64,000 nt of DNA from Flectobacillus major DSM 103 (lineage in GTDB: Bacteria; Bacteroidota; Bacteroidia; Cytophagales; Spirosomataceae), in NCBI RefSeq assembly GCF_000427405.1, contig NZ_KE386491.1, positions 3,791,812 through 3,855,811 on the forward strand. Direction: 5' to 3'. A program made the position numbers and the translations under genes. Every line of letters begins with the position of its first letter. Positions within the stretch are counted from its first letter, which is position 1. The notes below the pieces were generated by a model. That model ran no database searches. It saw only the letters and a list, made by a program, of their open reading frames with translations, and had not been told where the DNA came from. This document shows, one piece after another, positions 8,989-17,710 of this stretch.

Positions 8989-9804
8989 TTATAGCCTTTT
9001 TGCCTCTTCCCAATACACATCCATTTCGGCTAGGGTCATATCTTGTAGGGTTTTCCCTGTTTCTTTTGCTTTTGATTCAATATGCTGAAACCTTTTAATA
9101 AACTTTTTATTGGTTCTTTCTAAAGCTGTTTCTACATTGATATTGATAAATCTAGCATAATTTACCAACGAAAATAATAAATCACCAAACTCGGCTTCTG
9201 CTTTTTCAGTATCAATAGCCGCATTGTCGTTTACATTAAATTCGGCTTTAAATTCCTGCATTTCCTCTTCTACTTTTTCCCAAACCTGGTGTTTTTCTTC
9301 CCAATCAAAGCCTGCACCTCTTGCTTTCTCTTGGATTCTCATGGCTTTTACTAGGGCTGGTAGCGAGCTTGGTACACCCGATAGTACAGATTTGTTACCT
9401 TCTTTGATTTTGAGGGCCTCCCAGTTTTGTTTTACTTGTTCCTCGTTTTCTACTTTTACATCACCATAAATATGTGGGTGGCGATTAATCAGTTTTTCAC
9501 AAAGACTGTGTATTACATCGGCTACATCGAAAGTATTGGTTTCGGAAGCGATTTTTGAATAAAAAACCAAATGGAGCATTATATCACCAATCTCCTTTTT
9601 GATTTCTGTCATATCGCCTTCCAAAATAGCATCAGAAAGCTCATAAGTTTCTTCAATCGTTAAATGCCTCAGTGAATCAATCGTTTGCTTTTTATCCCAA
9701 GGGCATAGCTCTCGCAATTCGTCCATAATTGTCAACAAGCGGTCAAAAGCTAGTAATTGTTCTTGTCTTCTTTCTGGTAATGCGTCAATTTTTTTTCTTT
9801 CCAA
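8989..9804 (-). CDS. mazG: nucleoside triphosphate pyrophosphohydrolase
   Basis: 271 residues with two tandem MazG all-alpha domains. Each has the metal-binding EExxE...ExxD pattern: EETYELSDAI with EIGDIMLHL in the first, and EKVEEEMQEF with EFGDLLFSLVNYAR in the second. The enzyme hydrolyses NTPs and dNTPs to NMP and pyrophosphate, cleaning aberrant nucleotides and in some bacteria tuning the stringent response. Length matches E. coli MazG. Single-gene unit. Confidence 0.94.
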   Translation of the reverse strand: MERKKIDALPERRQEQLLAFDRLLTIMDELRELCPWDKKQTIDSLRHLTIEETYELSDAILEGDMTEIKKEIGDIMLHLVFYSKIASETNTFDVADVIHSLCEKLINRHPHIYGDVKVENEEQVKQNWEALKIKEGNKSVLSGVPSSLPALVKAMRIQEKARGAGFDWEEKHQVWEKVEEEMQEFKAEFNVNDNAAIDTEKAEAEFGDLLFSLVNYARFININVETALERTNKKFIKRFQHIESKAKETGKTLQDMTLAEMDVYWEEAKRL

Positions 9805-9936
9805 CTTGCCAAATCGTTTGGTTTGTTTGCAAAGTTAATGAATCTTATTTATAAAATCCCCAATGTATTATAGGACTTTTTGGGTTTTTGAGTATTGTTA
9901 CTTATATATTTTCTTTATTATCAACAATCAGCACAT

Positions 9937-9970
9937 AAAAAAGCCCCATTCTACACAGAATGAGGCTTTT
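9937..9970 (-). terminator. terminator of the thioredoxin-like gene
   Basis: Stem AGAATGAGGCTTTT (9957-9970) pairs with 9939-9952 with one mismatch around a 4-nt loop, with a T-run on the reverse strand, 19 bp past the stop codon of the gene at 9989. Confidence 0.8.
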
Positions 9971-9988
9971 GATACCTTCGTAAAAGTA

Positions 9989-10624
9989 TTAGAGTCTTTT
10001 CCATTTAATGGCACAACCAACCGACTTTGTGGTATTTACTACTACAGGTCGATTAGAGAGCAAGCTATTTACGGCATCTTCAACATATTTTTTGGCAACG
10101 CCGTTGGCATCCTGAGTGTTATCGTCGATTGCACCAATGTATTGAACCGTAAAACGGTCACCTTCTTTTTTCAGAACAAATGCCGAAGGCGTTCTGCTTA
10201 CCCCAAACGCCTTGGCAATATCTTGTGTTTCGTCTTGTACATAAGGAAACGAAAACCCTTTGCTTTGAGCAGCCAATTTCATATTGGCAAAGGAGTCTTC
10301 TTCATAAGCATTGGGGTCGTTGGGGTTAATGGCAATAACAGGATACCCCCTTGAGGCAAACTTATTGTTTAACTCCGAAATACGGCCTTCATAAGCTTTG
10401 GAAAACGGGCAGTGATTACAAGTAAAAATAACAATATAGCCTTTGGCCGAGCGGTTGTCGCTTAGCGATACCATTCTTCCATCCACATTTTTTAAGCGAA
10501 AATCGCTTACCGATTCCCCTATGTCATAGCCACGATTATCGGCTTGTTGATAATTGAAGGCAGAAATGGCTAGTATAGCTAGTACAAAAAGGCTGGCTAT
10601 ACTATAGAGATAGGTTTTTTTCAT
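9989..10624 (-). CDS. exported thioredoxin-like (AhpC/TSA-redoxin family) protein
   Basis: 211 residues from the ATG at 10624; an upstream in-frame ATG at 10648 would add eight residues before MKKTYLYSI and is less likely. An N-terminal hydrophobic signal segment (residues 4-24) is followed by a redoxin domain. The CxxC-type site is C-N-H-C at about 69-72 (FTCNHCPFSKAY), and RTPSAFVL supplies the cis-Pro. Proteins with the TCNHCPF motif are a common Bacteroidetes group of periplasmic thiol proteins or putative thiol peroxidases. The C-terminal extension carries one more Cys (VGCAIKWKRL) that could act as a resolving residue. Confidence 0.85.
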   Translation of the reverse strand: MKKTYLYSIASLFVLAILAISAFNYQQADNRGYDIGESVSDFRLKNVDGRMVSLSDNRSAKGYIVIFTCNHCPFSKAYEGRISELNNKFASRGYPVIAINPNDPNAYEEDSFANMKLAAQSKGFSFPYVQDETQDIAKAFGVSRTPSAFVLKKEGDRFTVQYIGAIDDNTQDANGVAKKYVEDAVNSLLSNRPVVVNTTKSVGCAIKWKRL

Positions 10625-11163
10625 AATATATTTGATATGCTGATTCATGATTGAATGTCTTTTATACTTCGCTTCTAATATAACAACGATTAAATGCTTT
10701 TTTCCTCAATTCTACTTAAATATACAGTATTTGCTTCTGGTTTCTGACAGGTTGTGACTGCATAATTACATGATTTTTATAATCTTTTGAATATTTCCAT
10801 TGTTTTGTTTTCTATCAAACGTTCAAAGGCTCTATTACGTACACAGACAATTGATAACTATTAGACGAAGTATTTTGCTAAAGTATCGAAATAGTATATA
10901 TCTTTTATAATAGTACTAAAATAAGATGTTTTGTCAATGAATAAGACGTATAAATAGGTCTTAAACATCTGTTAAACAGATATTTGTTTGTAATATTGTG
11001 ACAAATACTAAATAATATAAAATTAGTAATTAATCAAGAAATAAAAGCCACTATTTACTCAATATTGTTAAATTGAAGGATTTTATTTCTAAACTTTTGA
11101 TTTTTAATCAATTAGAAATAAAAAAAAGTGAAAACTTGATTTCTATTTTTAAAAGTTAATTAT

Positions 11164-11171
11164 TAACTTTG
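11164..11171 (+). promoter_or_regulatory. -7 promoter element of rplU-rpmA
   Basis: TAACTTTG is a perfect match to the Bacteroidetes -7 consensus TAnnTTTG. A good -33 TTTG at the usual spacing is not visible (nearest TTG at 11136-11138, 25 bp away). Transcription would begin near 11178 and include the leader hairpin. Confidence 0.6.
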
Positions 11172-11185
11172 CATCCCTTTTTAGG

Positions 11186-11234
11186 GCAAATGAAAAATGT
11201 CAAATCGTTAATTAGCTAAACATCATTCATTTGC
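11186..11234 (+). promoter_or_regulatory. 5' leader hairpin of rplU
   Basis: GCAAATGAA at 11186-11194 pairs perfectly with TTCATTTGC at 11226-11234; the stem can extend inward imperfectly. It lies just downstream of the -7 box and 38 bp before the L21 ATG. Ribosomal protein L21 leaders are known autoregulatory elements in other phyla; whether this hairpin plays that role is inference. Confidence 0.45.
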
Positions 11235-11272
11235 TTGTTGCATAGTTAGTTAACACAATAACACAAAAAAAA

Positions 11273-11584
11273 ATGTACGCAATCGTAGAAATCGCTGGTC
11301 AGCAATTTAAAGTTGAGAAAGACCGTTACCTTTACACGCATCGTTTGGCGGGTGAGGAAGGCGCTGCACTAGTTTTCGACAAGGTACTTCTTGTTGATAA
11401 TGAAGGAGACATCAAAGTAGGTGCTCCAACTGTAGAAGGTGCAAGTGTAAGTGGTAAAATTTTGGCTCACGTTCGTGGCGAAAAAGTTATCGTTTTCAAA
11501 AAGAAACGTCGTAAAGGCTACCAAAAGCAAAACGGCCACCGTCAAGATTTGACAAAAGTATTAATCGAAGGAATTACATTCTAA
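11273..11584 (+). CDS. rplU: 50S ribosomal protein L21
   Basis: 103 residues, exact family length. It begins MYAIVEIAGQQFKVEKDRYL and has the C-terminal KKRRKGYQKQNGHRQ signature that binds 23S rRNA domain V/VI near L20. It pairs with rpmA 80 bp downstream in the conserved L21-L27 order. Confidence 0.98.
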   Translation: MYAIVEIAGQQFKVEKDRYLYTHRLAGEEGAALVFDKVLLVDNEGDIKVGAPTVEGASVSGKILAHVRGEKVIVFKKKRRKGYQKQNGHRQDLTKVLIEGITF

Positions 11585-11664
11585 TTAGCCTTAAGTTGAT
11601 TGTATGTTTAAAAGCTTTTGGCTTTTATTGTATTTATAACTTATCGTAAAAAAATTACAAAGAA

Positions 11665-11919
11665 ATGGCACACAAAAAAGGTGCGGGTAGTTCGAAGAAC
11701 GGCCGTGAGTCACATAGTAAACGCTTAGGTGTTAAAATTTACGGTGGACAGCCAGCTATTGCTGGTAACATTATTGTTCGCCAGAGAGGTACTGCTCACA
11801 ATCCTGGACAAAATGTAGGACTTGGTAAAGACCACACTTTGTTTGCTTTGATAGATGGCACTGTACACTTCAAGAAAGGTTTTAAAGGACGTTCATACGT
11901 TGAAGTATTACCTGCATAA
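11665..11919 (+). CDS. rpmA: 50S ribosomal protein L27
   Basis: 84 residues. The N-terminus [21 protein letters not shown] is the tail that reaches the peptidyl-transferase centre; no Firmicutes-type N-terminal cleavage extension is present. The central [10 protein letters not shown] and [11 protein letters not shown] motifs are typical. It is the last gene of the L21-L27 unit and is followed at once by a strong terminator. Confidence 0.98.
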   Translation: MAHKKGAGSSKNGRESHSKRLGVKIYGGQPAIAGNIIVRQRGTAHNPGQNVGLGKDHTLFALIDGTVHFKKGFKGRSYVEVLPA

Positions 11920-11922
11920 TAT

Positions 11923-11958
11923 AAAAAAAGCTGGCTTAGTAATAAGCCAGCTTTTTTT
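11923..11958 (+). terminator. rpmA terminator
   Basis: Perfect 16-bp arms (11923-11938 and 11943-11958, core AGCTGGCTTA) with a 4-nt loop and T-runs on both strands. It ends rplU-rpmA and could also serve the convergent gene at 11964. Confidence 0.9.
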
Positions 11959-11963
11959 ATAAA

Positions 11964-12611
11964 TTAGATTCCGGCAATTTTGTCAGATTCAATGATTTCG
12001 ATAGATGGTGGGTTTTGGGCGTTGGCTCGACTTATCAACATTTTGACAATTTTATCTACATGTACGCCTCTGTATTTTTTGAGGCTTCCTAGCAGCAAAG
12101 GCTCAATAAGCTTTACCAAAATTATTCCAATTTTCTCCCCTATTCGCTTCTCTTGTCGGTTGCCCAAAATAATTGAAGGCCGAACACTCACAAAATGACT
12201 AAACTGTAATGATTTTAGTTTTTCTTCCAGATCGCCCTTGGTACGCAAATAAAAATTAGAAGACCGCTCGTCGGCCCCTATCGACGATACCAAAAAGTAT
12301 TGCTCGATACCATTGGCTTTGGCTATTTTTGCTATTTCGTAAGGATAAGTACAGTCAATTTTGTATTGAACAGCTTTGCTACCCGCTTTTGCAAGGGTTG
12401 TACCCATAGCACAAAAAAGGATATCACCTTGAACCAAACTGCTGTCGGGATTATCAAAGTCAAATAATACTTGCTGTAGTTTAGGATGTTGGAGCGGTAC
12501 TTTTGTTCGTACCAATAGTACAACGTTACTATAAGTAGTATCGGCTAACAAAGCCTTTGTTAGGGTACTACCAACCAAGCCTGTGGCTCCAATAATGATG
12601 GCCTTTTTCAT
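11964..12611 (-). CDS. NAD(P)-binding Rossmann-fold protein (HTATIP2/NmrA-like)
   Basis: 215 residues from the ATG at 12609-12611. The Rossmann glycine motif GATGLVGS is at residues 7-14. An open frame continues 132 bp upstream, but that part overlaps the end of the glycosyltransferase gene and is not protein-like, so the MKKAIIIGATG start is preferred. The YFLVSSIGADERSSNFYLRTKGDLEE region holds the Ser/Tyr/Lys of the atypical SDR (YxxxK-like YLRTK). The family groups with oxidoreductase HTATIP2 homologues of unclear substrate. It trails the glycosyltransferase by 13 bp. Confidence 0.83.
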   Translation of the reverse strand: MKKAIIIGATGLVGSTLTKALLADTTYSNVVLLVRTKVPLQHPKLQQVLFDFDNPDSSLVQGDILFCAMGTTLAKAGSKAVQYKIDCTYPYEIAKIAKANGIEQYFLVSSIGADERSSNFYLRTKGDLEEKLKSLQFSHFVSVRPSIILGNRQEKRIGEKIGIILVKLIEPLLLGSLKKYRGVHVDKIVKMLISRANAQNPPSIEIIESDKIAGI

Positions 12612-12624
12612 GAATAATGATAAA

Positions 12625-13362
12625 TTAACCCAACAAATGCCATTTGAAGCCCCATTTGGCCAAACGGTATTTGATGGATACTCTGAGTACACCCAAACCG
12701 TACTTTGAACTACGCATAAAGTTAATAGAAGATGCTTCGTCAAAATATTTTGTTGGACAAGTTACTTCTGCAATATCGAAACCATGCCAGAATATCTGAG
12801 CAATCATTTCGTTATCAAATACAAAATCGTCGTCACAACGCTCGAATGGTACTTTTTCTAGTACTTCTCTTGAGAATGCACGGTATCCTGTATGGTATTC
12901 TGATAATTTTTGACCTAATAAAATATTCTGAAATAAAGTTAGAAAGCGGTTGGCAATGTATTTATACATAGGCATTCCTCCTCTTAAAGCCCCCATACCC
13001 AAAATCCTTGAACCAAATACGACAGGATAAAGCTCGTTGCCAATAATAGAAATCATGGCTGTTAGCAACAAAGGAGTATACTGGTAGTCGGGGTGCAACA
13101 TAATGACAATATCGCCATTGAGTTCTAGGGCTTTATTATAGCAAGTTTTTTGATTACCGCCATAGCCCTTATTTTTGTCATGTCTAATTACATGTTCAAT
13201 CCCAAGCGATTTTGCTACATCAACGGTATTGTCTGGACTGTGGTCGTCTACTAAAATTACCTCATCGACAAGGTCGAAAGGAATTTCCTTATATGTTCTT
13301 TCGAGGGTTTGAGAAGCCTTATACGCAGGCATTACAACGATAACTTTCTTGTTGTTATACAT
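12625..13362 (-). CDS. glycosyltransferase family 2 (dolichol-phosphate mannosyltransferase-like)
   Basis: 245 residues. A GT-A fold starts with VVMPAYKASQTLERTYKEIP; nucleotide-sugar binding residues are DDHSPD near 38-44, and the second acidic site is HPDYQY. The TGYRAFSREVL segment is typical of the DPM1/polyprenyl-phosphate sugar transferase subgroup. No transmembrane helices follow the catalytic domain, so it is a cytoplasmic enzyme that charges a lipid carrier or acts on a glycan. It is in one unit with the Rossmann protein. Confidence 0.88.
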   Translation of the reverse strand: MYNNKKVIVVMPAYKASQTLERTYKEIPFDLVDEVILVDDHSPDNTVDVAKSLGIEHVIRHDKNKGYGGNQKTCYNKALELNGDIVIMLHPDYQYTPLLLTAMISIIGNELYPVVFGSRILGMGALRGGMPMYKYIANRFLTLFQNILLGQKLSEYHTGYRAFSREVLEKVPFERCDDDFVFDNEMIAQIFWHGFDIAEVTCPTKYFDEASSINFMRSSKYGLGVLRVSIKYRLAKWGFKWHLLG

Positions 13363-13616
13363 TTTTGGAAAATTTTCTGTGTTATGCTAAATAACCAAGC
13401 AGATTTTATAAATGAAATATTCGGCAATTTATGATTTTGCAAATTTCTAAACAAAATAGATACCAAACTTATATTTGAGTCCATATTCTTGTCAATTCAT
13501 GTAATTTTGACTAAAATATAATACGTTGCTATTGTGGAGAGCTGTTAATATAGGGTTTTGCCAGATAAGCGTGGGTAATAGCAAAAGAGTTTAACATTGA
13601 AAAATCGATAAAATAC

Positions 13617-16600
13617 GTGATAGAATATTCCTTACAAACCATATTAAAAACTTATGCCAAGCGACTCACCAACCTGAGCTCGAAAAATAAGTCGTTACTG
13701 TTACTCAATTTACCCAACGAACAGTTTATAGATGTTCATGAACTTGATTTTTTACAAAATCAGCCTTCTTTTTCGATAATAGAGCAGTTGATTGCTCAAA
13801 AAAATGCAATATCGCTATGCGATACCCTCGACCCTCGCAACGAGCGTGTCAACGAGGTAAGCAAACGGCTCAAAAAAATTGCCCGAACCGAAAAGTTTAT
13901 CGAGGATGAGCGAGGTGCAAAAGACTTATATGTGGGGTATCCAATGGTAAAAGGTAAACTCATGGATGGTACGCCTGTTCGTTGTCCGTTGTTGTTTTTT
14001 CCTGTAACACTTATTCAGAAAGTACAGAAACTTTCGCTCAATGCAGGATTAGATTCGGGTTCGGGTATTAAATGGCACTTACAACGCCGAGAAGAACCTG
14101 TTACATTCAACAGGAGTTTTTTGTTGGCATATTCACATTTTAACGAAATCAAGATTTTTGACAACTTCATAGAATACAGTTTTGAAGATTTCTCAAAAAC
14201 TTCACTTGAGTTTCGTACCCAGCTTTATGAATTATTGAAGGTATCGCCTCTCAATGTTAATTTTAATCAGGAGCTTTTTACGAATCAGTTACATTTTTTT
14301 GAAAAGATGTTGAAAGCTGATTTAGAAACTACCGAGCGAAATGGCGAGCTAAAATTATATCCTCAGGCTGTTTTGGGTATTTTCCCACAAGCGGGTTCGT
14401 TTTTAGTACCCGATTATGAATACCTTTTGGCCGAATCCGAGCAAAATACCACAGGTTTATTTCGTGAAGGCGAAATGCAGTGGCTTATTCCTTCGATTCT
14501 ACAACCACCACATTTCAAGATTCGAGAAGAAAAACTGATTACTCCTTTGCACATGGATGCTTCTCAGGAGCAAGTGCTTCGGGATATTAAATATGGCAAA
14601 TCATTGGTAGTACAAGGCCCTCCTGGCACAGGCAAATCGCAATTGATATGTAATTTGATAGCCGACTTTACGGCCAGAGGCAAAACCGTTTTGGTGGTTT
14701 CTCAAAAACGGGCCGCCCTCGATGTCGTTTATGAGCGTTTAGCCAAAATTGGTATGCAAAACTTTGTAGGGAGTATACATGATTTTAAGAACGACCGCAA
14801 ATACCTATACGACCAAGTTCTACATCAAATAGAGCAAATCGAGGCCTATAAAAGTCATAACTTAAGCCTCGATAGCATTTTTCTGGAAAGGACATTCGAC
14901 CAAGAAAGTAGAAAAATAGATAAAATAGTAGAAGAGTTACAGGATTTTAAAGATGCCCTGTTCGATACGTCCGTTTGTGGGGTATCTGTCAAAGAGCTTT
15001 ATCTTACCAGTTCGCCACAGCAGCCGTCGGTAGATTTAAGTACTTCTTATCAATATTTTAAACTAGACGAAATCGATGATTTTGTGAGTCGTCTCAAAAA
15101 ATATTATCAGTACCAGCAAAACCTTACCGATACATCTATTGGCAAGCAGTTTTGGGATAAGCGTTTGCGGTTTAATACATGGGCTTTTTCAGAAAAGAAA
15201 CTAATTCAACAGGCATTTGTCGATACTCTACAGAATATCCAGTCTACAGTTCAGCAGTTACATCTTTTGCTAGAAACACCACCGCAATATGAAGATTTAG
15301 GTTTGTTTGAACGAGAAAAAGACGCTGTTGTTTCTCTACAAAAAAAACTAAAAAACGAACGTGATTATCAGACATTTGTCTATAAAAGAAAACAAAAAAT
15401 TACAATTCGGGTACATCAACTCAATCAGCTATTCGAGCAAGTAAAAGTATGGTTTGGAGGACAAGGTATCGAGGTAACATTACCTTCTAGCCAGCTATTG
15501 CCTTTTATGGGCAAGCTATCAGATGCCCTTGATGCCAAAACCCATGCTTTTGGGGGAATGATGTGGACACTTTTCTCAAAACAAAAAAAGGAAATTCAAG
15601 ATGTTGTTTTGGCCAATGGCCTGAGTCTTTCCAACGAAGACCTACAAAAGCTTCAAGAGCGTCTTCACAACAGAATTGCTTTAGAAAAGTGGTGGCAAGA
15701 ATGGAAATATCTTTTTGAAAAACAAACTCACAACGACACTCAGCCCGTATGGGTTGGCAAAGGTTTTAGGTGGTTTGAACGCCACTTTGAACAGCTTCGT
15801 CATGCCATAGAAGCAGACGAAATTTGGCAAAAATTACATCTTGGACTCTATCTTGATGTTCAAGTGTTGTCATGGAAAGACTTTAGCCAGGATTTGACAA
15901 ACTTTTTGAACATTATACAGCCTTACACAGAGGCTAGTAAGATAGCCCACAAGTATTTGTCGGTAGAACAACAAAAAATGTTAATGTCGGTAAAAGCCTC
16001 ACAGGCGGTAGATATTACCCAATATTTGGACGAACATTTCGATTTACTTCATGAAGCCGACCAAATACATCAGTCGTTTACTAAGCCCGAGTTGGAGCTT
16101 GTCGACAAGCTCCACGCATATCAAGATACTTCAGTTGAAAAAATAAAGTTATTGATAAATAGCCTAAAGCTAGCTTGGATAGATGCTATTGAGCAAAAAT
16201 CGCCTATTTTGCGAGGGGTAAGCTCTTTGAAAATTACACAGCTCGAAGAAGACCTTCAAGCTGCTATTGAGAAAAAGCAACAATTGAGTAAAGAGATTTT
16301 ACAAATGAAATTGCGGGAACAAACCTATAGCTGCTTGGAAGTAAACCGCCTAAAAAATGTAACAACCTATCGCGAACTTAAGCATCAGGTTTCTAAAAAA
16401 AGAAAAATATGGTCTATCCGTAAACTCATGGCCGAATTATCGGACGAAGTTTTCAACTTGATACCTTGTTGGTTAGCTTCGCCAGAAACCGTTTCGGCAG
16501 TATTTCCCCTAACCACCAATAATCTAGCAGTTTCAGGCAAAAATGACAAAGATTTTCATGCAGTAGTGTTTGATTTAGTGATTTTTGACGAAGCCTCTCA

Positions 16601-17708
16601 GTGTTATGCCGAGCAAGGAGTACCGTCTATTTTTAGGGGTAAACAAATCGTTATTGCAGGCGATTCAAAACAATTAACCCCTTCAGATTTGTACCGTGTA
16701 CGCTTTGACGAAAATACCGATGATATTCCAGCTCTAGAAGTTGATTCATTTTTAGATTTAGGGTGTCAATATTTGCCACAATTACAGCTACAGGGCCATT
16801 ATCGTAGCCGTTCGCTAGATTTAATAGATTTTTCTAATCAACATTTTTATAATAACTCTCTACAATTGTTGCCTACTTTTGAAGACATGAATCATAAAGA
16901 GCCTGCCATTGATTTTGTAAAGGTAGATGACGGTTTATGGCAAAATAATGCCAATTATGCCGAAGCTATGCAAATACTAACTACAGTGCAAGCTCTCAGA
17001 GACTCACATCCACAAAAATCAGTAGGAATAGTAACGTTCAATTTCAAGCAGCAAAGCCTTATTCAAGACCTGTTGGAACAGCATATCAACAGGCAAGACA
17101 AAGGCCCTCTGGAGGCCCACAAAGAGCCCATTTTTGTAAAGAATATCGAGAACGTACAAGGCGATGAAAGAGACATCATTCTTTTCTCTATTGGCTACGC
17201 ACCAGATGCTTCAGGAAAATTTAGCATGAATTTTGGGACACTCAATGCTTCAGGAGGTGAAAACCGTTTGAATGTAGCAATTACACGAGCCAGAGAAAAG
17301 ATAATTATCGTAAGTAGTATTTTGCCACACCAGTTGAATGTTGAAAACGCCACCCACGAAGGGCCAAAGCTATTGAAAAAGTATTTGGAATATGCCAAAA
17401 GGGTAGCCGATGGCTTGTACACCCCTACCGTTGTGCCATCGAAAGTATATTGGGCTAATTGGCTTTTGAAAGAACAATTAAGCAATAGTGTGGTTAATTA
17501 TTTACAAGAATTACCCTTTGCCGATATTACCGTAAAAAGAGACCAACGCTATGATTCTTTAATCCTGACCGACGACGACCTATTCTATGAAGGTTTATCG
17601 GCCAAACAAACTTTTGCCTATATTCCGCAAAGTTTACGACAAAAAGGATGGAAATTTAGCCGTATCTTCAGCCGAGAGTACTGGAAAAATACAAAATACC
17701 CCAAATAA
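13617..17708 (+). CDS. large SF1 helicase/ATPase (DUF4011-type, DNA2/UPF1-like)
   Basis: 1363 residues, starting at a GTG. Residues 10-60 show the DUF4011-like N-terminus (LTNLSSKNKSLLLLNLPN). Walker A QGPPGTGKSQ is near 332-341, Walker B/motif II VIFDEASQC near 987, GDSKQLTPSD near 1015 (motif III), NVQGDERDII, and NVAITRAREK (motif VI) near 1218. About 640 mostly helical residues separate motif Ia and motif II. The end (GWKFSRIFSREYWKN) resembles the last strand/helix of the Vsr/PDDEXK nuclease that ends many such helicases, but here it looks reduced. Such proteins often occur in defence or DNA-repair loci; here it is coupled to ubiA-like DNA. Nuclease state and role are inference. Confidence 0.85.
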   Translation: MIEYSLQTILKTYAKRLTNLSSKNKSLLLLNLPNEQFIDVHELDFLQNQPSFSIIEQLIAQKNAISLCDTLDPRNERVNEVSKRLKKIARTEKFIEDERGAKDLYVGYPMVKGKLMDGTPVRCPLLFFPVTLIQKVQKLSLNAGLDSGSGIKWHLQRREEPVTFNRSFLLAYSHFNEIKIFDNFIEYSFEDFSKTSLEFRTQLYELLKVSPLNVNFNQELFTNQLHFFEKMLKADLETTERNGELKLYPQAVLGIFPQAGSFLVPDYEYLLAESEQNTTGLFREGEMQWLIPSILQPPHFKIREEKLITPLHMDASQEQVLRDIKYGKSLVVQGPPGTGKSQLICNLIADFTARGKTVLVVSQKRAALDVVYERLAKIGMQNFVGSIHDFKNDRKYLYDQVLHQIEQIEAYKSHNLSLDSIFLERTFDQESRKIDKIVEELQDFKDALFDTSVCGVSVKELYLTSSPQQPSVDLSTSYQYFKLDEIDDFVSRLKKYYQYQQNLTDTSIGKQFWDKRLRFNTWAFSEKKLIQQAFVDTLQNIQSTVQQLHLLLETPPQYEDLGLFEREKDAVVSLQKKLKNERDYQTFVYKRKQKITIRVHQLNQLFEQVKVWFGGQGIEVTLPSSQLLPFMGKLSDALDAKTHAFGGMMWTLFSKQKKEIQDVVLANGLSLSNEDLQKLQERLHNRIALEKWWQEWKYLFEKQTHNDTQPVWVGKGFRWFERHFEQLRHAIEADEIWQKLHLGLYLDVQVLSWKDFSQDLTNFLNIIQPYTEASKIAHKYLSVEQQKMLMSVKASQAVDITQYLDEHFDLLHEADQIHQSFTKPELELVDKLHAYQDTSVEKIKLLINSLKLAWIDAIEQKSPILRGVSSLKITQLEEDLQAAIEKKQQLSKEILQMKLREQTYSCLEVNRLKNVTTYRELKHQVSKKRKIWSIRKLMAELSDEVFNLIPCWLASPETVSAVFPLTTNNLAVSGKNDKDFHAVVFDLVIFDEASQCYAEQGVPSIFRGKQIVIAGDSKQLTPSDLYRVRFDENTDDIPALEVDSFLDLGCQYLPQLQLQGHYRSRSLDLIDFSNQHFYNNSLQLLPTFEDMNHKEPAIDFVKVDDGLWQNNANYAEAMQILTTVQALRDSHPQKSVGIVTFNFKQQSLIQDLLEQHINRQDKGPLEAHKEPIFVKNIENVQGDERDIILFSIGYAPDASGKFSMNFGTLNASGGENRLNVAITRAREKIIIVSSILPHQLNVENATHEGPKLLKKYLEYAKRVADGLYTPTVVPSKVYWANWLLKEQLSNSVVNYLQELPFADITVKRDQRYDSLILTDDDLFYEGLSAKQTFAYIPQSLRQKGWKFSRIFSREYWKNTKYPK

Positions 17709-17710
17709 CT

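Larger units (their letters stand above)
10649..11272. other. gene-free region upstream of rplU
   Basis: 624 bp of AT-rich sequence with no open frame of note. It contains the presumed promoter of the reverse-strand thioredoxin-like gene on the left, and on the right the rplU -7 box at 11164-11171 and leader hairpin at 11186-11234. The middle portion (about 10700-11100) shows nothing I can name. Confidence 0.6.

Noticed and set aside
8411-9013. 200-residue open frame on the reverse strand opposite the GH16 gene
   Set aside because: It overlaps a clear GH16 enzyme with intact active site and has no recognisable protein features; it is a shadow frame.
9863-10354. 163-residue forward frame opposite the thioredoxin-like gene
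   Set aside because: The opposite strand has the CxxC redoxin motif, signal segment and terminator; this frame does not.
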